NCBI GenBank assembly: GCA_012295275.1
Contig: CM022669.1
Location: 6,899,989 to 6,963,988, forward strand
Reading direction: 5' to 3'
DNA length: 64,000 bases
From: Chrysomallon squamiferum
Lineage: Eukaryota > Mollusca > Gastropoda > Neomphalida > Peltospiridae
This document shows positions 43,753 to 53,337 of this stretch, piece by piece. The position numbers and the translations under genes were made by a program. The first letter of the stretch is position 1. Every line of letters starts with the position of its first letter. The notes under the pieces are model-generated. The model ran no database searches, was not told the DNA's origin, and worked only from the letters and a program-made list of their open reading frames with translations.

Positions 43753-43800
43753 TTATTATTATTATTAGTAGTAGTAGTAGTAGTAGTAGTAGCAGTAGTA
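43672..43800. repeat. (GTT)(CTT)(ATT)(AGT) compound triplet microsatellite
   Basis: Successive blocks of gtt, ctt (about 70 bp), att and agt triplets. Long Phe, Leu, Lys, Arg and Ser homopolymer frames on both strands are artefacts of it. Confidence 0.95.
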
Positions 43801-44049
43801 AACCAAAGTGTAATTTTGTTTGGGAAATGCTTACATTGCAAGTATGCATTCTTATGTTTTCCCATATGTCTTCAAAGAACATTTACACTGATACAACTTG
43901 GTAAAATACTATTATCTTTGAAAATGATAACTCCCCTTCGGCTTTTATCTCAAACACAGCCTTTGTACCATACTAATCAGAATGAAAAGACCTAAGATGA
44001 GGAAATACACCGATAATGAATTTTGATGTATCTCTACTTACAGTGGTGT

Positions 44050-44262
44050 GCTAATCAGCATAGCTGCACACTGAAAATTGATTATGACGTGAGAAGAGAC
44101 TGGATTCACACCACTGCTACGTACACATTATCATGCAGATTCTGATGGAGCTATACGCAAACATAGACTGGTTCTGCGGTACACTTTCGAATACCCAGGC
44201 TGGTTCACACTTACCCAGTGACATTTACTAAAAATCTTCCTCGTTAAGCCCCTTCTTTACAG
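44050..44262 (+). pseudogene. Receptor pseudogene fragment (duplicate of the 46416-47471 GPCR)
   Basis: The stretch aligns with codons of the intact receptor from the end of TM2 through the start of TM4: the shared words gattatgacgtgagaagaga, ctgctacgtacacatta, catgcagattctgat, atagactgg and tggttcacac appear in order. It has an extra base after the conserved ttcac, an internal deletion covering much of TM3, a stop in the region of TM4 and no recognisable receptor sequence on either side. It cannot encode a receptor. It lies in the first duplication unit, followed by the same 3' flank that follows the intact gene. Confidence 0.85.
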
Positions 44263-45244
44263 CTGACAGGAAACGTATTATCAAGAGTAATTTCATGATT
44301 ATAATTTGTAATATGATTATATGTAAAAATCAGGCGATAATATTGTAAAGAACAGCTGCTAGGAACTGTGACATATTCATACGCGAACCGAATTACTTCT
44401 ATGATTTAATACGTATGTTATTCAGGTTTGATTTTAGGTGATACTGACGTCAAAATTGATAAATAAATCAGTAAAATTAAAAGAGAAAATAAGTTGTACT
44501 AAAAGAAGTAACATTTTTATTCATTCACTCTTCTTTTGGCGGAGTAATCTGATCATCAATATCGGGAATTTTCGTTGCATATGAATTTTATCTTAATATT
44601 CCACCAAATAATCGATAATTCTCCATTTGTACACAAGCCTTGTTTGCATGGGGTGATGATTTTTGCTTATTCAATTATATTATTATTGTCTTTAGTTTAA
44701 TTATTATAATTTATTTTATTGTATTTCATTTATTTTATTATTATTATTTTTTATTTTATTCTATATTTTTTGTTTTGTTTCATGAATTAAAATAAATATA
44801 AATCATTTATTCAATCATGCCAACTGCCTTTAAAAAGAAAGGTTTCATTAGTAACATATATCACATCTGAATAAACTACTACTTCCACCACTACCAAAAA
44901 TTCTACTACTACATTAATGCAATTATTGTTATTATTATTATTAATATTATTATTATCATTATTATTGTTATTATTATCATCATCAATACTATTATTATTA
45001 TTATTATTATTAAGGCGTGCTTGGAATATTAGCTGGGGCTTGTAATACAAGAAAACAGATACTGTATCATGATAAGGAAACAATAACTTCAAGTATATTT
45101 GGTCTTCAGTGTTTGTTTACAGGAACTTTATCTCGACATATCTAATTTCCAGAAATACATACTTCACGTGACCAATACTTGTTACTTGTCAAATATGGCG
45201 CTACTTATAAATTTTAGGGACGAACCAAGAGGAGGTAATTTAGG

Positions 45245-45250
45245 TGACAA

Positions 45251-45293
<43 letters not shown>

Positions 45294-45295
45294 AT
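45245..45295. repeat. (AAAT)n microsatellite
   Basis: About 50 bp of aaat tetranucleotide followed by a poly-A run, in the upstream region of the receptor gene. Confidence 0.95.
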
Positions 45296-45594
45296 TAAAA
45301 AAAAAAAAAAAACATACGTAAAATTACATGTGAAAAATAGTGCTGCATACTGTGAGCATTCTAAAATCAGAGAAAGATCAAAGACTTGAGTCTACGTATG
45401 AGAGATACAGGAATTTAATTATTGTTATTTTGCAATATCTAAAACTTAGAAAACGTACGTCTGTATATTTTATGTGGAAATTTCACTGACTTAACACAAT
45501 TGTTTAATAGTTAAGAATCATTTTAAATAGTATAAATTTAGCACTATATTATACTGCATTACCTTTCTAACTAATAATATGATGAGAAATTATA

Positions 45595-45596
<2 letters not shown>

Positions 45597-45675
<79 letters not shown>
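45597..45675. repeat. (CT)n-(AT)n compound microsatellite
   Basis: About 54 bp of ct followed by about 24 bp of at. It has the same architecture as the tract at 7041-7216. Confidence 0.95.
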
Positions 45676-45676
<1 letters not shown>

Positions 45677-45859
45677 CATAATATTATGTAGGTATGAATA
45701 TATGTACAAATGCTTGCATATGTCTATGTCTGTATGTATGTGCGTGTATTTAATACTAAATATATCATCTTACGGTAACCTATTTATATCAGAAAAAGAT
45801 CCTGACCTGTATTTATTTATCCACCCCAGAATATGTACCAGATCGGCCCTTGAAGCCAT

Positions 45860-45947
45860 TGTATGCTGAGAAAACGTTTACGTTCTTCGTACTAAGATTA
45901 CATTCAGTCAGTGTGTGTTACTGTGAATTAAACTATCAGCGTGAAGG
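45860..45947 (+). other. Probable 5' non-coding exon of the GPCR gene
   Basis: A low-repeat stretch ends in a strong donor (gaagg followed by gtgagttg at 45948). The receptor ORF is preceded by a good acceptor (tttattttag, ending 46395), 20 bp before its ATG. Together they indicate one 5' intron. The exon's left end is not determined. Confidence 0.45.
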
Positions 45948-46194
45948 GTGAGTTGTTTTTACTATGTGTAGTAAAAATACTTTTCTTTTTTTTTCACACT
46001 TTAACTATCACCAGCAATATTTATCAAAATATATTCTGTTATGATACGATATTTTAAAATATTATTATTATTATTTTAAAATGTTGTTTACTGAACTAGA
46101 TAAATATAATAATTATAGAGGGATTTGAATTCTAGCAACATTATCATTTTTGTTATTGTACATATACAGCCAACCTGTTTTATTATTAACAAGT

Positions 46195-46196
46195 CT

Positions 46197-46235
<39 letters not shown>

Positions 46236-46238
46236 TTT
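46195..46238. repeat. (TTTA)n microsatellite
   Basis: About 42 bp of ttta tetranucleotide in the presumed 5' intron of the receptor gene. Confidence 0.95.
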
Positions 46239-46415
46239 TTTTTTAAAAATTTCGCTAGAATGTTATATATTGGTAGATATATCAGATTTTCCTATGATTG
46301 TCCAATATTTCATTCTAAATAAACATACAAACAAAAAAAATTTAAAAATAAAAATGAATAGAAGTGAGATATATACTTTTTATAATTTATTTTAGATAGA
46401 ACTCTCCTGACAGTC

Positions 46416-47471
46416 ATGAACGCCAGCACCATCAACAATGGCACCGTAAATACTGCAAACGAATCGTTAGACGAAATTAGAAAACTGTTGTCACGAATGC
46501 ATCTTTCGGCTGCCATTTTTACCTCTGTAAACGCCGTTTGCATCATCGCCGCTAACCTGCTGCTGGTGACGACAATTCTGACGTCGAGAGAACTGAGACA
46601 CAAACTAAGAAACATCTTGATAATCAGCACAGCGCTCGTAGACTTAGCTGTCGGAGTTTTCGGCTGCCCACTGAAAGTAGATTACGACGTGAGACGAGAC
46701 TGGATTCACCACTGCTACGTACACATTACCATGCAGATTCTGATAGGTTACGGGGAACTCTGCATTGCCATGTGGAACCTAGTCACAATAAACGTAGACT
46801 GGCTACTGCGCTTCACTCTTGAATCCCCAGTCTGGTTCACACTCACCCAGAGACGTCTGATCAAGATTTTCCTCGTTCTGTTGCCTTGGTTAAGTCTCTT
46901 CTTTCTGCTGGTTCCTTTAATTTTCCAGGGTCTTCATCGCCAATTTGCACTCGCAATGTGGACAGACACGTTCTGTCCGATATGGCTTCAACTTTGGACT
47001 CGCGGTTTTCTTCTCGTTTTCAGCTTCTATGTGCCAACAACCATTATCTTCGTGGTGAACCTAATATCGGCTGTTCGTGCACGACGACTAAAACCTGACA
47101 CGCAGACAGCATCTCTTTTCGGAATAAAATCCAGTGAAGAGCGGCTGTCCAGGTACGTCATTATAAACAGTGTCTTGGTCTGTATCGTTCTTCCTTACCA
47201 GATATTCAACGTTCTCTTTTATTTCAAAGGGATGTCAGTTTCAGTAAAACGTTTGCTTATTATGTATGCCTTTTCTCGGCTGGATGACGCCAGGTCCGCA
47301 GTACTTCCCGTCCTTTGGCTCTTTCTTTTGCCCGATTTACGAAATCAAATGAAATATTTATTAATGAAAACATCAGTAATGAAGAAGAGAAACGCAAATA
47401 GTTGTGACGATAAAGTAATGGCTTACCACAAAAATGATGTTGAGAAATTTTGCGATGATGCAGACATTTAA
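46416..47471 (+). CDS. Divergent rhodopsin-like seven-transmembrane receptor (orphan GPCR), single coding exon
   Basis: 351 aa. The extracellular N terminus has three N-glycosylation sequons (N2, N8, N15). Seven hydrophobic segments lie at about 31-56, 67-88, 103-127, 147-170, 197-220, 247-270 and 281-305. Class A hallmarks kept are N47 in TM1, D76 in TM2, W158 in TM4, P207 in TM5 and the C100-C187 pair for the TM3-ECL2 disulfide. The DRY motif at the end of TM3 is D128-W129-L130; TM6 has C256...P260 without the usual Trp; TM7 has no NPxxY but P298 followed by VLWLFLLP. The C-terminal tail is about 45 residues. Ligand and G-protein partner cannot be told. A decayed copy lies 2.4 kb upstream, so the gene belongs to a locally duplicating family. 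The ATG follows an acceptor-like site and is the first in the exon. Confidence 0.82.
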   Translation: MNASTINNGTVNTANESLDEIRKLLSRMHLSAAIFTSVNAVCIIAANLLLVTTILTSRELRHKLRNILIISTALVDLAVGVFGCPLKVDYDVRRDWIHHCYVHITMQILIGYGELCIAMWNLVTINVDWLLRFTLESPVWFTLTQRRLIKIFLVLLPWLSLFFLLVPLIFQGLHRQFALAMWTDTFCPIWLQLWTRGFLLVFSFYVPTTIIFVVNLISAVRARRLKPDTQTASLFGIKSSEERLSRYVIINSVLVCIVLPYQIFNVLFYFKGMSVSVKRLLIMYAFSRLDDARSAVLPVLWLFLLPDLRNQMKYLLMKTSVMKKRNANSCDDKVMAYHKNDVEKFCDDADI

Positions 47472-47884
47472 AAAATTAAAAAAAGAAAAAAATATAATAA
47501 AGAAGGAACTAAAATAATAACATTTACTCCTTCAAAAATTCAATTATTTAATAATATTTTACGAATATAGTCGGAAATAAAACCTTTTTACGATTTATTA
47601 TTCGAAATGAAATGACGATCACCTTCTTTCAGTCTAAAAAATCGAAAGTGAATCCATTTTCATTGGGACAAATTTACCATCGATATCTGGACTTTTCACT
47701 CAGACTTTCAACACTGTAATGAAAAAAATCCACTCCGAGAAACGATCCTTCCACACATGAAAAATTACATCTGTTGTTTTCCCTTTCACCATCAGATCTT
47801 CGAGACTTGTTATTGGAACAAGACCACACAACACATTTCATATATCCTTCGTGAAATTTAGTTGAGATGAAAGATACTATCACT

Positions 47885-48180
47885 TGTAATTTCATGACTT
47901 TAATTTGTTGTATCGTTATTTGTAAAATCAGGCGGTAACATTGTGCAGAACAGCTGCCATGGACTGTAGTACTTTCACATACCCGAGCCAAATCACTTCT
48001 CTGATTTAATATGTGTGTTATTCATGTTGAATTTAGTTGGAATTGACAAATAAATCAGTAGAATCAAAGTAGAAAGCAAGTTGTACTAATAGAAGTAAAA
48101 GTTTTATTCATTCACTCGGCTTTCGTCGGAGAAACCAGCTCATTAATATCGGGAATTTTCGTAAAGCTGCGTATGATTTA
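47885..48180 (+). repeat. Duplicated 3'-flank block, copy 2
   Basis: Starts about 0.4 kb after the receptor stop. It shares with copy 1 (44293-44670) and copy 3 (48545-48895) the words gataaataaatcagt, aagttgtacta, attttattcattcactc and tcgggaattttcgt in the same order. Confidence 0.8.
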
Positions 48181-48354
48181 ATTATTATTATTGTTATTAT
48201 TATTATTATTGTTGTTATTATTATTATTATTATATGGTTTCGTTTTCGTTTGTTTTCTTTTATTGTTGGTTTTCATTTTTTACTTATATGACAAGCATCA
48301 CTACAGTTAATGCTATCTTGCTTTGTTTTCACCTATAATATCCATTTTTAATAC

Positions 48355-48540
48355 TAAATCAAACAGTGTAAAACTGCAATAAAAACAAGAAAATTAAATA
48401 TATCAAAGTTTTGTCATTAAATCTTAATAAAATTGTTTTATTTTTTAGGGGGAGATTTATTAGTTTGATGATTACTATTTGAATTTTTTATATATATATT
48501 TATATATTACTAATGACTTCAAAAAAGGTTTTTCTAAATG
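48355..48540 (+). repeat. Left copy of a direct repeat flanking the viral element
   Basis: Matches 54035-54205 in the same orientation; the core caaagttttgtcattaaatc is identical. The two copies lie about 5.7 kb apart and bracket the parvovirus-like element plus the third 3'-flank block. Confidence 0.7.
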
Positions 48541-48544
48541 AAAA

Positions 48545-48895
48545 AACTCATACCGGATCAAAATTACGTTTATGATTTAATGTGTATATTAATCACATTG
48601 GCTTTTAATAGAAATTAACATCAGGAATGATAAATAAATCAGTTAAGTTAAAAGAGAAAAAAGTTGTACTAACAGAAGTAAAAATTTTATTCATTCACTC
48701 GGCTTTTGGCGAGAAATCTGATCATCAGTATCGGGAATTTTCGTACAGCTCCGGAAGCGGTTTGCGCAGCGGCATCTAACGACAAATCAAGGGACATAAC
48801 TCGAATAACCGCATTTCATCTTTACTTTCCACCAAATAATCGATGATTCTCCAGTTATATACAAGGCGTTTTAGCTTGAGGTGATGATTTTTATT
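48545..48895 (+). repeat. Duplicated 3'-flank block, copy 3 (no receptor attached)
   Basis: Shares the ordered words listed for copy 2 and extends further, matching copy 1 at ccaccaaataatcgat, attctcca and gatgatttttt-like sequence. No receptor sequence precedes it, and a viral element begins about 180 bp further on. It contains gacataactcg, a short motif seen elsewhere in the window. Confidence 0.8.
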
Positions 48896-48919
48896 TTATT
48901 ATTGTTATTTATTATTATT

Positions 48920-48953
<34 letters not shown>

Positions 48954-49078
48954 CGCTTTTTTATGATTTCACCAATTCAAATAAACTGAATAAAAATTCA
49001 TTTCAACAACAAAAAAAATAAATATATAATTTAAAATAAAAATAAAAATAAAAATTATAATATAAAGTGTTCGGGCTT

Positions 49079-49640
49079 GGGGCGTAAAGCCACGTACACG
49101 ATAAGGGGTCCCGCGCTCTACACCTTGCACAGACTGTCCGAAAGGGTGCGGCCATTATCGGCCATGATCTACATTCTAGCCCCATGTCCTACACATCGCA
49201 CGTTGGACAGTCGTTTATGTATCAGACAGTCAAAACCTGGTGAACTACTGACCATAGGAACTAGAACCAAATGAAACTTAGAAAGTTTCTTGTCGGCATA
49301 AATGTGTGTGCGTGTTTGTGTTTATTTTTTCATACCATTGCCGTACTGCAGTTTGGATAACATGTGCATCCGTATGGTAATGTGTATATCAAGAAAGATA
49401 ACTCTTGTTTATTGTAAGGTGACAATGATTATTGCCCCTGTATATTTACTCTAATATTGTAATATTTGTGTAGATGCATAAAAAGAATAACAAAACAATA
49501 GAGTAATTTCACCAATTTCTTTTTTTTATTTCTTTTGAATGCAAACTGACAAAAGACATGATTGTCAAATATATCATAAATATTCAACCATTCATCATTT
49601 CATGCCACGCATATTTTACAATGAGGAGTGAATCAGATTT
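49079..49640 (+). repeat. Left inverted terminal repeat of the viral element
   Basis: Aligns with the reverse complement of 53338-53766 over most of its length. Shared words include tcgtttatgtatcagacagt, aactagaaccaaa, ttgtcggcataaatg, gtgacaatg, ttgcccctgta and aatgaggagtgaa. The outermost 49079-49182 is the terminal hairpin sequence. It starts and ends with ggggc/gcccc, and relative to the right end it is in the flipped orientation. Confidence 0.88.
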
Positions 49641-49952
49641 CATCAATATGCAGTTTGGATAACAAGTTCACCCGTACGGTAATTTGTATATCTTCATGGG
49701 AGATAACTCCATGAATGGACATATTTAATACAAAATAAAATCTCTCGATATGTTATTTGAGTCACGTGATTTTTAAAAGTCACAAAACTGAGCATTCTGA
49801 ATTTTATTTTTCAGACGCCATTTTGAAATTTGGAAATCATTGTCTTAAAACATGTTGTCGTTACGCGTACTAATTTAAAAGGTAAAGTTTTTATTTATTA
49901 TTTTCATTAGTATTTTTTCGATAAATTAGATAAATTACGATATGGCAAGTGG

Positions 49953-51340
49953 TGGTGCAGTACCTTCCCCGTAACCGGACAGGGTCAAACTTGAACGACT
50001 TCTGTTCCCGGTACGGGTGATTTGCCATGCGAAACCATTCGGTGGAGGTGAAGTTCAGTACAACTCCGACACGAACGTTGAATCTTCTGAACCACCGAAA
50101 TTCCTCATTAAGCTTGTTCCTTATTAGGGAAACGACGGTCCTATTTTACAAACGGTTTGTCTGGTTCATTACATTTGAATTTGTGAAGAGCTCGCCAAGC
50201 CACATGACATTCGATTATCAGTATCCAACGGGTAACCGAAAGAGACCGTTATCATGGTTGACACTTCATCCGATCTTTGTATTTCATAAAAAGAATAAGA
50301 ACTATCGCTTTCAGGAAAGATTCATTGTTAGGCTGAATACGACTCGGATCTTGAAACGAACGAAAGAGGACCTGTACGACCAGACCAACTCTGTAGTTAT
50401 GTCTCCGTCTGAGACTGTGCCTGGTACTGTGCCTCTGAGTAGTCTTGACATGGTTCCTGATAATAGCTCTCAGAAATAATCGTCTTACTGGCTAAATTAT
50501 TGGAAATGTACATACGACCAAATAAAATATTTGGTTCGACAACCTGGTTTGAATCGAGTAGAGAAATTATATACAGAAACTAAATTTACTAGTCGAAGTG
50601 ATTTGATGAAATTTGTCATTAAATTGAATTAATCGATAAGTCGATATAACAGTTTGATAAATTCAAATCCATTTTTAAGTTTAATCTACCTGATATTAGA
50701 CCATTTATTTTTTAAAATGTCTTACAACTTGATCGTAGCTTTGATGAAGGTTATATCAATTATTATCGTGTCGTACCAAAGAAACGGGCAAAAGATCAGC
50801 CATTGCATTTGTATTGTTTAATAACCACGACCGAATACTAGCTGAGAATAGCACAATTCCGCCTAATGTATTGGACTACAGAAAGAGATTAGACAAGCCA
50901 CTGGAATTCGATACAGTGCCTAAGAATCCTTTCGCATATTCTTTAACAGAAATATTGAATTGGTACGAAAATGCCAATTCGATAACTCCTGGTGATAACA
51001 TTGACAAGGTCTTTGGCAGCAGCTTTGGCCGGTAAAACGGCGACCAAAGTTCTCACAAGAGAGACTAAAGATGTTTAGAAATATTACTAAGACGTAATTT
51101 GGAGGTTGGTATAATTACTCAAATCTGTCCAATAGACTTTCGTTATAACGAAGAATTGCATCCTCCTCCTGACTCTGATAAAATGCAGTATAGTTACCAT
51201 TTGTCTCGAAAGAAAAGATCAGTTAAGACTTACTGCTAAAACTATCTCTTGCAGATGTGCTAAATCGACAAGACCAACAGATTGAATTGCTAAGTCTGGA
51301 CATTTGTTACCTTCAACAGGCAGCTTAATCCAGTGACTTC
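49953..51340 (+). pseudogene. Broken viral ORF block of unknown identity (capsid or other)
   Basis: Plus-strand coding-like fragments follow the left terminal repeat. A short frame from an ATG at 49942 is stopped after ten codons. An open frame of 150 codons at 50027-50479 is basic and aromatic in its middle, followed by a Ser/Pro/Val-rich end. Another frame of 73 codons lies at 50814-51035. A final short coding-like stretch ends with a stop near 51327. Successive fragments are in different frames and broken by stops. None shows a motif I can name. Position and size would suit a structural gene, but that is only inferred. No comparable frame exists on the minus strand. Confidence 0.5.
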
Positions 51341-51479
51341 TGCAAATAGAGAAGATTGTTCAAAGTGACTGCTTATTTTTTATTTATTCATCTCTAAATA
51401 TTCATTCATCATTTAAAAAAAAAAAAAAAAAAAAAAAAAATAGCTTCAGATATTTATTATAGCATCATAATATTCCCGA

Positions 51480-52612
51480 ATAGTCGTAATGACAGTAAAA
51501 ACTGCGAATTGCAACAATTATTTTCGGGAAGATACTTATGATTAGAAATAAGTTCAACAGATATGATAAAAATGACCGCATGTTTGTCATTTGTCAAAAA
51601 AGATGTTACTCGTCGTAAAGTGTTAAGCTGGAGTACCAGTATGGAAATCTTGCAGAATATTCCACAAAAAGTGAAACTTTTCTAAACAAAACAAAAGCCT
51701 TTTTTATCGATTACAGGAATTTCAGGAGAATTTGCATTTGATTCCAATAGTCAAAAAAGTCGACAAACTTTGTAAGTTTCTCACACTGTACGAGTAGGCC
51801 TTCCACAATGCAAAGATTAGTCATATGCACGCTGTGTGCAATATGTCTGGACTTGGGCACACTGTCCATCATGATAAAGAGTTTCGTGCCATGATTAAAG
51901 CTGCATAAAAAGCAATGTTTGATATAAAAAGTGCAAACAGTTGTAGATATAGAAGCCTACTTAAAGTATCGAAAAAGACCAAGTCATGGCTACTTCTATC
52001 TCGGAACAAACTCTGTACCACTGAGGGAACTGTGTAAAATTGCCAGAAGATTGTTCAGATATGGAAATTTCTGAACATATTCTTGAAGATATTTAAATGG
52101 ATCTAAGATTCAACGATACCGAAGGAGACGAATGGGGGCCTCCCGATATCTGGTCCTATGACAATATGAGACGATCGCAAGCAGACAACGACTTCTTCTC
52201 AGATGCAGAACCTGGAACCAGTTATGCCTCTTTTAACCCAATGACAAAGTGATGATTTTGCAGGCGATTTTGAAGAGAAATCACGTCTTCCTCAAATGAT
52301 TGTACCTAGACGAATTCAATCGCGATCAAGACAGTCTTCAACCAGAAATGCTTGCCTTGAATAAGATAATGAATACAGTGACATATATCAACCGTCGTGC
52401 AAAAAAGTGAAATTAAACGAAAACCTTTGTTCTCAGACATTCTCGAAAATAGCGAAGCGACCTGAGAGAAACAATTGGTCGACTGGGTTCTGCAAAATCG
52501 ATCGAAAAGTGATGAAATATGCGGAAAATCAGGACCAGGATGATTGGGAGGTTTCAAATATTTCAAGATCAACACCAATTATCAACGAACAATCAAAGAA
52601 CTTTAGGCCACA
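51480..52612 (+). pseudogene. Broken N-terminal part of the viral replication initiator (NS1-like), HUH-like region
   Basis: Several plus-strand frames, interrupted by stops and shifts. Around 51809-51829 a frame contains a His-x-His pair within SHMHAV, compatible with the metal-binding HUH motif of parvoviral NS1 nucleases. It is followed, after a shift, by a segment with YFYLGTNS (about 51990-52015) that resembles sequence following the nuclease core in densoviral NS1. A frame at 52407-52643 leads up to the helicase frame but is shifted relative to it. The catalytic Tyr could not be assigned. As it stands this region cannot make a functional nuclease. The assignment depends on its position directly before the SF3 helicase. 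Confidence 0.6.
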
Positions 52613-53278
52613 ATGCGAAGTCCAACATTTGAAAGTTTCATAGAATTTCTTCGACAACGAGAGAGGCCAACCTCCGTCAATGGCGTCGCATCAGAAGAAG
52701 AAAGTGCATTCAACTTCAAACAATGGTTGATGTTAGCCAATTTAGATGCTTCCGATTTCATACGTAAAGTATTGGCCATTTTCGAAAAGATGGATGTTCA
52801 AAGATCCTGCATTTTCGTTCAATGCCCAACCACTATAGGCAAATCCTATTGGTTTATTGAGCCTTTTACATTGTTATCGTCGACCGTTGTAGGACGTGCT
52901 GGAAAGGACGAAAGATTCTTGTTCGAATCTTGCGTCAATAAAAGAATAATATTAGTAGATGAATGTATCATCACGAAGGCAACGGTCGAGAGATATAAAC
53001 GCCTTCTAAGAGGTAACGATGTAGAAGTTGAGATAATATGCCGACCACCAGAAATACTTAAAAAGACACCTGTATTGATGTACTCGAACTTTGAGGACGA
53101 CTTCGCTATCGAAGCAAGGATGTATCGATTCAACATCATAGAAGATCCGTCTGTTTTAAAAGCATTCCGCACAGACGCTAAGTTTCCTAACCCTAAAATA
53201 TGGGTATTGTTCTGGAACTACTTCAATTCCAAAGGAGTTAACATTCAAGACGAAGCCAATTGTGAGTTCCTTGACTGA
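52613..53278 (+). CDS. SF3 helicase domain of parvovirus-like NS1 (open fragment, 221 codons)
   Basis: Uninterrupted frame with the ordered superfamily-3 helicase motifs: Walker A CPTTIGKS (about residues 79-86), Walker B RIILVDEC (about 111-118), and motif C TPVLMYSNF (about 152-160) with the Ser-Asn pair typical of parvoviral NS1. An Arg after motif C (in EARMYRF) could be the arginine finger. It acts in the family as an ATP-driven 3'-5' helicase for replication of hairpin-ended single-stranded DNA. Walker A lacks the usual first Gly (Cys-Pro instead of Gly-Pro). The frame ends 60 bp before the right terminal repeat. The first Met is only the first in the open stretch; the true protein would begin far upstream in the broken region. 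Without the nuclease part it is a gene fragment. Confidence 0.8.
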   Translation: MRSPTFESFIEFLRQRERPTSVNGVASEEESAFNFKQWLMLANLDASDFIRKVLAIFEKMDVQRSCIFVQCPTTIGKSYWFIEPFTLLSSTVVGRAGKDERFLFESCVNKRIILVDECIITKATVERYKRLLRGNDVEVEIICRPPEILKKTPVLMYSNFEDDFAIEARMYRFNIIEDPSVLKAFRTDAKFPNPKIWVLFWNYFNSKGVNIQDEANCEFLD

Positions 53279-53337
53279 ATCAATGTTTATTACACGGATA
53301 ATAATTTTCCAACTCAAGAATATTACGACCACTATAT

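Larger units (their letters stand above)
42650..44690 (+). repeat. Tandem duplication unit, copy 1 (receptor region, decayed)
   Basis: Blocks here match the next unit in the same order and orientation: 42655-42735 with 44812-44895, 43188-43320 with 45066-45260, the receptor remnant with 46665-46900, and the 3' flank 44293-44670 with 47885-48180. The intervals between the blocks are filled with unrelated microsatellites, so the duplication is old. Confidence 0.8.

Noticed and set aside
42711-43904. Poly-Leu, poly-Phe, poly-Lys, poly-Arg and poly-Val frames on both strands
   Set aside because: All come from triplet microsatellites in the first receptor duplication unit.
46310-46630. 106-codon minus-strand frame
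   Set aside because: Antisense shadow of the receptor's first transmembrane region.
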